A stretch of 17,149 nt of DNA from an uncultured Eubacteriales bacterium (GTDB lineage Bacteria > Bacillota > Clostridia > Oscillospirales > Oscillospiraceae). The notes beneath the pieces are model-generated. The model did not search any database and was not told the DNA's origin. It saw only the letters and a program-made list of their open reading frames with translations. Below, in pieces: positions 9,490 to 16,453 of the stretch. The stretch is taken from assembly GCA_900554275.1 (NCBI GenBank), contig USGS01000034.1, positions 1 to 17,149 on the forward strand. Direction: 5' to 3'. Within the stretch, counting starts at the first letter, position 1. Each line of letters opens with the position of its first letter. Position numbers and translations under genes: made by a program.

Positions 9490-9497
9490 GCAAAAAG

Positions 9498-9528
9498 GGA
9501 AGCACCCGGGAGGGTGCTTCCTGTTTTT
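9498..9528 (+). terminator. Intrinsic terminator after the ATPase gene
   Basis: GGAAGCACCC and GGGTGCTTCC form a perfect 10-pair stem with loop GGGA, followed by TGTTTTT, 8 bases after the stop codon. Confidence 0.93.
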
Positions 9529-9579
9529 GCTTATGGAGACGGATTCCGAGTTGACCAATCGATGGTAGGGAAATAGCAC

Positions 9580-9607
9580 TTGCAATCTGAAAAAAGCGTG
9601 GTACAAT
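9580..9607 (+). promoter_or_regulatory. Promoter of the mgtC-family gene
   Basis: -35 TTGCAA (9580-9585), a 16-base spacer and -10 TACAAT (9602-9607). The leader is only about 30 bases, and no second riboswitch is visible between 9529 and 9644. Confidence 0.68.
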
Positions 9608-9644
9608 ACATACACTAAAACAGAGGGAGAAAGGAGCGGCCGCT

Positions 9645-10352
9645 ATGCTTGCAGGACTCAGTCAATATCTGCCGGAGAGCACGCTGACGCTGTTCGACAA
9701 CCTTGAATTCTTTGTCCGCCTGCTGCTGTCCGCCGCGCTGGGCGCACTGGTGGGTCTGGAGCGCAGCAAGCGGCAGAAGGAGGCGGGCGTCCGCACCCAC
9801 TGCATCATCGCCTGCACCTCCGCTTTGTTCATGATTCTGTCCAAGTACGCCTTTATGGACCTGGTGGACATCAGCGGTATCCGGGGCGCTGACCCGGCCC
9901 GCATCGCGGCCCAGGTGGTCAGCGGCATTTCGTTCCTGGGCGCGGGTGTTATCTTCAAAAACGGCAACTCCATCCGCGGGCTGACCACTGCCGCCGGTAT
10001 GTGGGGCACGGCAGCCGTGGGTATGGCCATCGGCGCGGGTATGTACTGGGTGGGGTTCATCGAGGCTGCTGTCCTGGTGGCCATACAGATCATCCTGCAC
10101 CGCTTCCCTGTGGGGGCGGACGCGCTGACCACCCAGGAGATCCTGGTGGAGATGGCGGACACCCAGGAGATGCAGGACAAGTTTGACGAGCTGCTGAAAA
10201 AGCACCGGGGACAGGTGACGGAGAGCAGCCTGACCCGGGAGGAGGGGTATCTCCGCATGGAGATCACCGCCAAGCTGGAGCCGCCCATCTCCCATGATGA
10301 GGCGTTGATGTTTATGAAAGAAAATAGCGGTGTGCGTCGTATTTCCGTCTGA
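9645..10352 (+). CDS. MgtC/SapB family membrane protein
   Basis: A 235-residue inner-membrane protein of the MgtC/SapB family. The hydrophobic N-terminal part (about residues 22-150) holds four or five membrane segments with the family signatures LGALVGLERSKRQKEAGVRTH and AAQVVSGISFLGAGVI. The C-terminal third (about 160-235) is soluble, with the alternating pattern of an ACT-like domain. Enterobacterial MgtC helps survival at low Mg2+ and lowers ATP synthase activity; the role of Firmicutes members is not settled. AAAGGAG precedes the ATG at 9645. It is next to, but transcribed separately from, the riboswitch-controlled ATPase, so the two may form a metal-stress locus. Its stop overlaps an ATG and a D-lyxose isomerase remnant follows within 15 bases. 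Confidence 0.9.
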   Translation: MLAGLSQYLPESTLTLFDNLEFFVRLLLSAALGALVGLERSKRQKEAGVRTHCIIACTSALFMILSKYAFMDLVDISGIRGADPARIAAQVVSGISFLGAGVIFKNGNSIRGLTTAAGMWGTAAVGMAIGAGMYWVGFIEAAVLVAIQIILHRFPVGADALTTQEILVEMADTQEMQDKFDELLKKHRGQVTESSLTREEGYLRMEITAKLEPPISHDEALMFMKENSGVRRISV

Positions 10353-10366
10353 TGGGAGATATACCC

Positions 10367-10543
10367 ATGAAGCGCTCTGAGATCAACCGTGCCCTGCGGG
10401 GCATGGAGGCCATGCTGGAGCAGCACTGCTTCGCGCTGCCGCCGTTCTGCCATTACATCAGACTGTCAAAAAAGCCTGTTATTGCGCGCCAGTCCGCAGA
10501 CTGGTCGCGGCAATCCGCTTCCAAAATACATAATAATACATAA
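10367..10543 (+). pseudogene. Truncated D-lyxose ketol-isomerase (N-terminal remnant)
   Basis: The frame from ATG 10367, with GGGAG 8 bases upstream, begins MKRSEINRALRGMEAMLEQ and continues to ALPPF. From memory this matches the first roughly 30 residues of bacterial D-lyxose ketol-isomerases (lyxose isomerase domain, usually about 225 residues), which start MKRSEIN and have a LPPF/LPPW motif near residue 30. The match stops near 10455 and the next 28 or so codons read through a palindromic repeat and AT-rich bases to a stop at 10541. The catalytic cupin is entirely missing, so the product cannot be an isomerase. It sits 14 bases after mgtC and was probably once cotranscribed. Alternative: an unrelated small protein, which I consider less likely. 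Confidence 0.66.
10481..10514. repeat. REP-like intergenic palindrome
   Basis: An imperfect palindrome starting ATTGC and ending GGCAAT, centred on CCAGTC-CGCA-GACTGG, gives 14 pairs with two single-base bulges (10505 and 10510). It resembles widespread bacterial palindromes of the type 'ATTGCGAGCCAG...CTGG...GGCAATCCG' that I recall from many Firmicutes genomes; this copy is followed by CCG as in those. It lies inside the lyxose isomerase remnant, just after the homology ends. A small direct repeat ATACATAAT (10526-10534, 10536-10544) follows. Confidence 0.62.
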
Positions 10544-10595
10544 TTCCTGCATTTTTCGCAGATTTTCAGCAAAAGGTTTGGGTTTATTGACACGC

Positions 10596-10646
10596 TGATG
10601 TAATGAGAGAAGGACGCCCTCCGGGCGTCCTTCTCTCATTACATCA
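10596..10646. terminator. Long perfect inverted repeat between convergent units
   Basis: Two perfect 24-base arms (TGATGTAATGAGAGAAGG... and its complement) around the loop TCC. The core GGACGCCC-TCC-GGGCGTCC is followed on either strand by the T/C-rich bases TTCTCTCATT, and no longer T-run is present. It lies 5 bases after the stop of the minus-strand AEC gene and about 50 bases after the plus-strand pseudogene, so it most likely ends both transcripts. It would also form a long double-stranded RNA stem. Confidence 0.75.
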
Positions 10647-10650
10647 TGCT

Positions 10651-11577
10651 TTATCCCAGCGCGTTTGCCAGACCCACCATTACCGGCATGGTCAGGGCGG
10701 AGAAGGCGGTCTGCACCGACACCACCGATGAGGACAGCGCCGTGTCGCAGCCGAACTTGGCGGAAAACATACTCAGCAGCGCCGCCGGAGGAGCACTGGC
10801 CGCGATGAGCAGCACCAGCGTCAGATCGTGGGGCACGCCCAGCAGCAGGCAGATGCCAAGGGACGCCAGAGGCAACGCCACCAGACGGAGGCCCATGGTC
10901 ACCCAGGAGGACTTGCCCTGCAGGGCCGCACGGAAGTCGGCGTGGCTGAGCTGATAGCCCACTACCACCATGGGGACGGGGGTGTTCAGGTCAGCCAGGT
11001 AGCCGATGGGCGTGATCAGGAGCTGAGGCAGCTCAATCTGGAGCAGATACAGGAGCATGGCCAGTGCGATGCTGATGACACCGGGGTTCAGCAGCAGCGG
11101 CCGCAGCTTCAGCTTCCGTCGGTCACCGGTGAGGATGTATACGCCCCAGGTCCAGCTCAGCACGGTGAACACGATGGTGTAGGCAGAGCCGTAGAACACG
11201 CCGATGCTGCCCAACAGCGCCGCCATCAGGGGATAGCCCATAAATCCGGAGTTGGAGAACACCGTGGCGAAGCGCAGGGCGCGCTGCCGGGGGAGGCTTT
11301 CGTCGCGGACGAAGAGGTACGACGCGGCGATGAAGATCATGTGCAGCACCAGCGCCACCAGCGCCACGATGCCGAAGGCGCGGAGTGTCTCCCGCTCCAG
11401 CGGGCGCTGGAACGCCACCATCAGCATACAGGGCGACACCACGTACATCACCAGCGTGCTCAGGGCCACAGAGCCGCGGTCATCCAGCAGCTTTGCCTTT
11501 CCCAGCACGAAGCCCACCACCATCAGCAGGTACAGCGTGATGATCTGATGGCCCACGGTGAGAAACGATTGGAGCAT
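10651..11577 (-). CDS. AEC (auxin efflux carrier) family transporter
   Basis: A 308-residue integral membrane transporter of the AEC family (bile/arsenite/riboflavin transporter superfamily), usually moving small organic acids such as malate; the substrate here is unknown. About ten hydrophobic segments are arranged in two halves. Family features include the N-terminal LYLLMVVGFVLGKAKLLDD, RFATVFSNSGFMGYPLM in the fourth-helix region, an NTPVPMVVVGYQL stretch and the C-terminal ASAPPAALLSMFSAKFG. The start is ATG at 11577 (minus strand) with AGGGAGG (11586-11592) 8 bases upstream. It is monocistronic, divergent from polA, with its own promoter, and the only protein gene on the minus strand in this window. 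Confidence 0.92.
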   Translation of the reverse strand: MLQSFLTVGHQIITLYLLMVVGFVLGKAKLLDDRGSVALSTLVMYVVSPCMLMVAFQRPLERETLRAFGIVALVALVLHMIFIAASYLFVRDESLPRQRALRFATVFSNSGFMGYPLMAALLGSIGVFYGSAYTIVFTVLSWTWGVYILTGDRRKLKLRPLLLNPGVISIALAMLLYLLQIELPQLLITPIGYLADLNTPVPMVVVGYQLSHADFRAALQGKSSWVTMGLRLVALPLASLGICLLLGVPHDLTLVLLIAASAPPAALLSMFSAKFGCDTALSSSVVSVQTAFSALTMPVMVGLANALG

Positions 11578-11615
11578 AGGGCATACCTCCCTGCAAAAAA
11601 TTCACATTCCGACAC

Positions 11616-11643
11616 AGTCTACCACAAATCCGGCGGGTGTCAA
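11616..11643 (-). promoter_or_regulatory. Promoter of the AEC transporter gene
   Basis: On the minus strand, -35 TTGACA (11638-11643), a 16-base spacer and -10 TAGACT (11616-11621). Its -35 lies only 9 bases from the -35 of the divergent polA promoter, so the two may interfere or share control. Confidence 0.7.
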
Positions 11644-11652
11644 GAGAAACTG

Positions 11653-11681
11653 TTGTCTTACGGCGGAAAACGGCGTATAAT
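11653..11681 (+). promoter_or_regulatory. Promoter of the polA-rimI-tsaD operon
   Basis: -35 TTGTCT (11653-11658), a 17-base spacer and a perfect -10 TATAAT (11676-11681), about 40 bases before the polA start. Confidence 0.82.
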
Positions 11682-11722
11682 ACATCTATTACGTCATTTT
11701 GAGAAAAGCAGGAGGCGCTTTT

Positions 11723-14371
11723 ATGAAACTCATGGTACTGGACGGCAACAGCCTCATCAACCGCGCCTACCACGGCGTTCGTCCCCTGAGCACCAGTCAG
11801 GGCTTGCAGACCAACGCCATTTTCGGTTTCCTCACCACCCTCCAGCGGCTGACGGACGAGGAAAAGCCCGACGCGCTGTGCGTCACCTTCGACCGCCGCG
11901 AGCCTACGTTCCGTCACAAGGCGGACGAGGCCTACAAGGCCAAGCGCAAGCCTATGGACGAGGAGCTGGCCATGCAGTTTCCACCGCTGAAGGACGTGCT
12001 GGACGCCATGGCCATCCCCCGCTACGAGCTGGCGGGCTATGAGGCCGACGACCTGATCGGCACCATCAGCCGCCGGTGCGAGGCCGACGGCTGGGACTGC
12101 GTCATCGTCACCGGCGATAAGGACAGCTTACAGCTCATCACCGACCATACCCGGGTGAAGCTGGCCACCGGGATGCCGGGGCGGGAGTCCTACAAGGACA
12201 TGACGCCGGAGACGTTCCGGGAGGCCTATGGCTTCGACCCCATCCATATGATCGACCTGAAGGCCCTGATGGGCGACGCCTCGGACAACATCTCCGGTGT
12301 GCCGGGCATCGGCGAAAAGACGGCCATGACGCTGATACAGACCTATGGCAGCATCGACGCGGTATATGCCCACATCGACAGCGTGGATCTGCGGGCCGGT
12401 ATGCTGGCCAAGCTCAGGGACGGCGAGGCCGCCGCCCGTCACAGCTATTGGATGGCCACCATCGTCACCGACGCGCCGCTGGAGTTCCAGCCGGCGGACG
12501 CCCTGCGAAAGCCCTTCAAGCCGGAGCTGTACGACGTATTCCTGCGGCTGGAGTTCCAGCGGTTCATCGACAAGTATCATTTGACGCCGGGCCATCCGGC
12601 GGAGGCGCATCGGGAGTACACCGCTGCGGTGGAGATACTGACCGGCGAGAACCGGGCGGAGGAATGTCTGGCGCTGTGGCGGCAGGCGGACTATGTCACC
12701 GTATATGGACTGTCGGACCTGTCTGCGCTGGTGGTATCCTGTGAGACAGGGGAGGACAGCTCTCTGGCGGTGGAGCTTTATGTAAACCGATATAAAGGCG
12801 GCTGGCACGATCTTCTGACGGCGCTGTTCTCCGGGGACATCAAGAAGGTGAGCCACAATGTCAAGGATATGATGCGCGCCCTGCTGGAGCAGGGACTGCC
12901 CGCCGAGGGGTTCGTGTTTGACACGGCGCTGGCGGCGTACCTGCTGGACGCCACCGCCGGGAGCTACGACCTGCCCCGGCTGTTCGTGGCGTATTATAAT
13001 GAAGAACTGCCCAAGCCGTCCCACCTTGCGCCGGAAGCGTTCACCTCGCTGCTGGGCGAGGATGGGGAGGCCCAGGCGTCGCTGCTGAGCTATACCGCTG
13101 CCGTCAGCGCCCTCCATGAGACGCTGCGGCCCAAGCTGGCGGAGCGGAACGTGGAGCGGCTGTACTACGACGTGGAGCTGCCCCTGTGCCGGGTGCTGGC
13201 GGATATGGAGACGGCGGGCTTCCTGGTGGACAGGAAGGCTTTGGCGGAGTTCGGCGAGATGCTGGGCCGCACCATGGAGGAGACGGAGCAGGCCATCTAC
13301 GACGCGGCGGGGGCGCGGTTCAACATCAATTCCCCAAAACAGCTGGGGGTGCTGCTGTTCGACAAGCTGCACCTGCCCCACGGGAAGAAGACCAAGACCG
13401 GCTGGTCCACCAACGCGGAGGTGCTGGAGAAGCTGCGGTACGACTATCCCATCGTGGACAGCATCCTGCGCTACCGGCAGTACGCCAAGCTGCGTTCCAC
13501 CTACGTGGACGGGCTATTGAAGGTCATCGACCCGGATGGCCGGGTGCGCACCAGCTTCCAAATGACCGTCACCGCCACGGGGAGGCTCAGCTCCACCGAG
13601 CCGAATTTGCAGAATATCCCCACCCGCACCGAGCTGGGGAGCCGCCTGCGGGCCATGTTCACCGCCGCGCCGGGGTGCGTGCTGGTGGACGCAGACTACT
13701 CCCAGATCGAGCTGCGGCTGCTGGCGGACATGGCGGGGGACACGGAGATGCGGGACGCATTCCTGTCCGGCGCGGATTTCCACACCGTCACCGCCGCCAA
13801 GGTGTTCCACCTGCCCCCGGAGCAGGTGACGCCGGAGCTGCGCCGCCGGGCCAAGGCCGTGAACTTCGGCGTGGTCTACGGTATCTCCGCCTTCTCCCTG
13901 GCCCAGGACATCGGCGTGACGGTGCAGGAGGCCAAGGACTATATGGAGCGCTATTTCGCCACCTACACCGGGGTGCGGCAGTACATGACCGACGTGGTAG
14001 CGCGGGCGGAGCGTGACGGCTTTGTGGAGACGCCCATGCACCGCCGCCGCGCGCTGCCGGAGCTGAAGAGCAGCAACCACAACCTGCGGGAGTTCGGCAA
14101 ACGGGTGGCGCTGAATATGCCGGTGCAGGGCGCTGCCGCCGACATCATCAAGATCGCTATGGTGCGCGTTCACAGCCGCCTGAGGGAGGAGCACCTGCAG
14201 GCCCGGTTGCTGATGCAGGTGCACGACGAGCTGATCGTGGAGTGCCCTGTATCGGAGCGGGAGAGGGTGGAGCGTCTGCTGACGGAGGAGATGTCCCGGG
14301 CCGCTGAACTGTCCCTGCCGCTGATCGCGGAGGCCCATTCCGGCCAGAACTGGCTGCAAGCCAAGGAGTGA
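11723..14371 (+). CDS. polA: DNA polymerase I
   Basis: Repair and Okazaki-fragment-processing polymerase of 882 residues. The N-terminal 5'-nuclease domain (about 1-290) carries LDGNSLINRAYHG, FDRREPTFRHKADEAYKAKR, YEADDLIG, TGDKDSLQL and GVPGIGEKTA. The polymerase domain shows motif A DYSQIELR (catalytic Asp658), motif B RRRAKAVNFGVVYG and motif C QVHDELIVE (Asp835, Glu836). The middle 3'-5' exonuclease-like domain (about 300-470) lacks the DxE of Exo I (the strand reads YVTVYGLSDLSALV) and the Asp of Exo III (YTAAV). It is therefore probably unable to proofread, as in Bacillus and Thermus enzymes. The ATG at 11723 has GCAGGAGG 8 bases upstream; the TTG at 11699 has no site. rimI follows after 5 bases. 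Confidence 0.97.
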   Translation: MKLMVLDGNSLINRAYHGVRPLSTSQGLQTNAIFGFLTTLQRLTDEEKPDALCVTFDRREPTFRHKADEAYKAKRKPMDEELAMQFPPLKDVLDAMAIPRYELAGYEADDLIGTISRRCEADGWDCVIVTGDKDSLQLITDHTRVKLATGMPGRESYKDMTPETFREAYGFDPIHMIDLKALMGDASDNISGVPGIGEKTAMTLIQTYGSIDAVYAHIDSVDLRAGMLAKLRDGEAAARHSYWMATIVTDAPLEFQPADALRKPFKPELYDVFLRLEFQRFIDKYHLTPGHPAEAHREYTAAVEILTGENRAEECLALWRQADYVTVYGLSDLSALVVSCETGEDSSLAVELYVNRYKGGWHDLLTALFSGDIKKVSHNVKDMMRALLEQGLPAEGFVFDTALAAYLLDATAGSYDLPRLFVAYYNEELPKPSHLAPEAFTSLLGEDGEAQASLLSYTAAVSALHETLRPKLAERNVERLYYDVELPLCRVLADMETAGFLVDRKALAEFGEMLGRTMEETEQAIYDAAGARFNINSPKQLGVLLFDKLHLPHGKKTKTGWSTNAEVLEKLRYDYPIVDSILRYRQYAKLRSTYVDGLLKVIDPDGRVRTSFQMTVTATGRLSSTEPNLQNIPTRTELGSRLRAMFTAAPGCVLVDADYSQIELRLLADMAGDTEMRDAFLSGADFHTVTAAKVFHLPPEQVTPELRRRAKAVNFGVVYGISAFSLAQDIGVTVQEAKDYMERYFATYTGVRQYMTDVVARAERDGFVETPMHRRRALPELKSSNHNLREFGKRVALNMPVQGAAADIIKIAMVRVHSRLREEHLQARLLMQVHDELIVECPVSERERVERLLTEEMSRAAELSLPLIAEAHSGQNWLQAKE

Positions 14372-14376
14372 CTGTC

Positions 14377-14844
14377 ATGAAAACGGTAAAAATAATTCCC
14401 ATGTCCGCCGAGCATTTGGATGCGCTGGCGTCCCTGGAGCGGATATGCTTTTCCCGGCCCTGGTCGCGGCAGATGCTGGCCGACGAGCTGGACAACCAGT
14501 GCGCCGCATTTCTGGTGGCCCTTGAGCCGGAGACGGAAAAGGTCATCGGCTATGCCGGGCTGCTGGTGGCCGCCGACGAGGGGTATATCACCAACGTGGC
14601 CGTAGATCCCTCCCGCCGCCGTCAGGGCGTGGCCGCCCAGCTGCTGCGGGTGTTCGACGATTTTGCCCGGGCCAACCACCTGGCGTTCCTGACGCTGGAG
14701 GTGCGGCCCTCCAACCAGGCTGCCATTGCCCTGTATCAGGGCTTTGGCTTCATTGAGGCGGGCCGCCGCAGGAATTACTACGACCTTCCCAAGGAGGACG
14801 CCCTCATCCTGACGAAATACTACACGGAGGAGGCGGCGCAATGA
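14377..14844 (+). CDS. rimI: Ribosomal protein S18-alanine N-acetyltransferase
   Basis: A GNAT-fold enzyme of 155 residues that acetylates the N-terminal alanine of ribosomal protein S18 with acetyl-CoA. The acetyl-CoA loop RRRQGVAAQLL follows the core strand TNVAVDPS. The C-terminal half shows TLEVRPSNQAAIALYQGFGF and RRNYYDLPKEDALIL, which are RimI signatures. ATG 14377 is chosen because AAGGAG, inside the end of polA, is 8 bases upstream; the in-frame GTG at 14368 overlaps that site. It starts 5 bases after polA and overlaps tsaD by 4 bases (ATGA), so the three genes are translationally linked. The rimI-tsaD pairing is common in bacteria. Confidence 0.93.
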   Translation: MKTVKIIPMSAEHLDALASLERICFSRPWSRQMLADELDNQCAAFLVALEPETEKVIGYAGLLVAADEGYITNVAVDPSRRRQGVAAQLLRVFDDFARANHLAFLTLEVRPSNQAAIALYQGFGFIEAGRRRNYYDLPKEDALILTKYYTEEAAQ

Positions 14845-15857
14845 ACATTCTGGCGTTTGAGTCCTCCTGCGACGAGACGGCGGTGGCGGTAGTACGGGAC
14901 GGACGGCAGGTGCTGTCCGACGCCATACTGTCCCAGGCAGATATGCACGCGCTGTACGGCGGTGTGGTGCCGGAGATGGCCTCCCGCAAGCACGTGGAGG
15001 CCATCGCCGCCCTGACGGACAAGGCGCTCTCCGACGCGGGGCTGACGAAGACGGACATCGACGCGGTGGCCGTCACCTATGCGCCGGGGCTTATCGGCGC
15101 GGTACTGGTGGGCGTCAGCTTTGCCAAGTCCGCCGCCTATGCTCTGGGCGTGCCGCTGATCCCGGTGCACCACGTCCGCGGTCATATCGCCGCCAACTAT
15201 CTGGCCTTTCCGGAGCTGGAGCCGCCCTTTGCGGCCCTGGCCATCTCCGGCGGCAACACGCTGATCGTGGACGTGGCGGATTACACGGATATGACCATCC
15301 TGGGCGCGACCCGGGACGACGCGGCGGGGGAGTGCTTCGACAAGGCCGCCCGGGTGCTGGGGCTGCCCTATCCCGGCGGCAGGCCTATGGATGAGCTGGC
15401 ACAGCGGTCGCAGGGTGGAAAGTACGACCTGCCCAGTGCCCACGTGTCCGGCGCGGAGCTGGATATGAGCTTTTCCGGGCTGAAGACCGCCGTGGTGAAC
15501 CTGGCCCATAATGCCCAGCAGAAGGGCGAACCGCTGGACGCGGCGGCGCTGGCCCGCGATTTCACCCGCGCCGTGTCCAATGAGCTTGTGCCCCGGGCCA
15601 TGCGGGCGCTGGAGCTGACGGGACGCAGGACGCTGGTGGCCGCCGGCGGCGTGGCCGCCAACTCCATCATCCGCGCCGATTTGCAGAATGCCTGTGAAAA
15701 GGCCGGGGTGAAGCTGTACCTGCCGCCGCTGCGGTGGTGCGGCGACAACGGCGCGATGATCGGCTCGCAGGGCTACTATGAGTATCGGGCCGGGAGCACC
15801 GCCGGGCTGGACCTGAACGCTTATGCCACCATGGATCTGGGCGATCCGGTGTTTTGA
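14841..15857 (+). CDS. tsaD: tRNA N6-adenosine threonylcarbamoyltransferase
   Basis: Catalytic subunit that, with TsaB and TsaE, transfers threonylcarbamoyl from its AMP derivative to A37 of ANN-decoding tRNAs (t6A). It has 338 residues, normal length, in the ASKHA fold: N-terminal LAFESSCDETAVAVV, GGVVPEMASRKH, metal ligands His111 and His115 in HHVRGH, FDKAARVLGLPYPGG, SFSGLKTA, GGVAANSIIR, and Asp302 in CGDNGAM. The usual SGGHT reads SGGNT (136-140); Asn at this place is a known variation as far as I recall and need not inactivate it. The gene overlaps the rimI stop by 4 bases. tsaB and tsaE are not in the window. A terminator follows 8 bases after the stop. Confidence 0.96.
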   Translation: MNILAFESSCDETAVAVVRDGRQVLSDAILSQADMHALYGGVVPEMASRKHVEAIAALTDKALSDAGLTKTDIDAVAVTYAPGLIGAVLVGVSFAKSAAYALGVPLIPVHHVRGHIAANYLAFPELEPPFAALAISGGNTLIVDVADYTDMTILGATRDDAAGECFDKAARVLGLPYPGGRPMDELAQRSQGGKYDLPSAHVSGAELDMSFSGLKTAVVNLAHNAQQKGEPLDAAALARDFTRAVSNELVPRAMRALELTGRRTLVAAGGVAANSIIRADLQNACEKAGVKLYLPPLRWCGDNGAMIGSQGYYEYRAGSTAGLDLNAYATMDLGDPVF

Positions 15858-15865
15858 AAACAGAG

Positions 15866-15891
15866 CAAAAGCCGCCTGCGGGCGGCTTTTG
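15866..15891 (+). terminator. Intrinsic terminator after tsaD
   Basis: CAAAAGCCGCC and GGCGGCTTTTG form an 11-pair stem with loop TGCG, with the T-tract inside the right arm and TCGTTTCTTTG following. Confidence 0.9.
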
Positions 15892-16019
15892 TCGTTTCTT
15901 TGTAGTGTAAACGTGTGTTATGGTAAACGGGGGCGGCGGAATTGGCCGGTTTTCTCCGTGAGACGACATTATGTTAAGTGAATAACCGCTGTTTCGCGGG
16001 TAAAAGTGCCGTTTTCGGC

Positions 16020-16136
16020 TGTGGAATTTTCTGTAAAGTGCTGTAGAAAATGGCTTGAATAAAGGATTTACACCGGTGTGGAAAACCCTGTGGAAACTGT
16101 GGATAACTGCTTGTAAACTTTATGGGTTGTAGAATT
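16020..16136 (+). repeat. Array of DnaA-box-like nonamers
   Basis: One perfect DnaA box, TGTGGATAA (complement TTATCCACA), lies at 16098-16106. It is preceded by TGTGGAAAA (16077, one mismatch) and TGTGGAAAC (16089, two mismatches). Weaker same-strand relatives beginning TGTGGA, TGTAAA or TGTAGA lie at 16020, 16032, 16042, 16112 and 16128. One opposite-strand copy, GTTTCCACA, is at 16336-16344, close to the str promoter. The three best boxes are 9-12 bases apart, the spacing of cooperative DnaA clusters. Confidence 0.6.
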
Positions 16137-16257
16137 ATGTCAAATAGTCGTAAAGGGAAAGCGGTTGCGGCACACCCGCTAAATAATCGCAAAAACAGGA
16201 GAAATCAGGCACGTAGGCTTACATTTCCCGGCGGAGTCTTTCGCGGGCCGACCGAGA

Positions 16258-16283
16258 GGAAAAGTGCAATTTGAAACTTTTCC
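16258..16283. repeat. Inverted repeat upstream of the str promoter
   Basis: GGAAAAGT (16258-16265) and ACTTTTCC (16276-16283) are perfect 8-base arms around a 10-base loop. AATGCTTTTTATT follows, which could make this a weak terminator for an upstream RNA, or a protein-binding site. GCAAT inside the loop also pairs with ATTGC at 16294-16298, an alternative fold. Confidence 0.5.
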
Positions 16284-16364
16284 AATGCTTTTTATTGCGG
16301 CGGCGGTGAATGATTACGTTATGTATTATCAGGGCGTTTCCACAAATTTTTCCCACGATTCCAC

Positions 16365-16393
16365 TTGACGCGTTCCTCATGCTATGCTATAAT
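16365..16393 (+). promoter_or_regulatory. Strong promoter of the str operon
   Basis: -35 TTGACG (16365-16370), a 17-base spacer and a perfect -10 TATAAT (16388-16393). The likely start is near 16400. It drives the L7Ae-like gene and rpsL, separately from rpoBC, which is not next to these genes here. Confidence 0.88.
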
Positions 16394-16395
16394 CT

Positions 16396-16426
16396 CAAAT
16401 TGCGCGGGAATCGCCCGTGAAATTTG
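16396..16426 (+). promoter_or_regulatory. 5'-terminal stem-loop of the str-operon leader
   Basis: CAAATTGCGCGGG and CCCGTGAAATTTG pair over 13 positions with one G-T wobble and one mismatch around loop AATCG. The transcription start falls within the left arm, so the mRNA would begin with most of this hairpin. It may stabilise the message or be a regulatory target. Confidence 0.5.
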
Positions 16427-16453
16427 TTATGCAACGACAGGGGGAGAGCGCTT

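Larger units (their letters stand above)
15892..16364. other. Gene-free AT-richer stretch before the str operon
   Basis: About 470 bases between the tsaD terminator and the str-operon promoter. I see no credible protein gene: frames are short and lack ribosome binding sites. It contains the DnaA-box-like array and the inverted repeat listed separately, plus an ACACCGGTGT palindrome (16070-16079) and a GC-rich patch at 16227-16259. An unrecognised small RNA in 16140-16310 is possible; I cannot match it to SRP RNA, 6S RNA, tmRNA or RNase P RNA. Confidence 0.7.

Noticed and set aside
14841..15857. TsaD inactivated by Asn in place of His in the SGGHT motif
   Set aside because: The metal ligands His111, His115 and Asp302 and all other motifs are intact, and this position varies in the family as far as I recall.
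16020..16136. The DnaA-box cluster as the chromosome's main oriC
   Set aside because: No dnaA/dnaN nearby, and genes on both sides lie on the plus strand, including the str operon. A main origin would normally separate divergent leading-strand genes. Kept as a possible DnaA-binding site instead.
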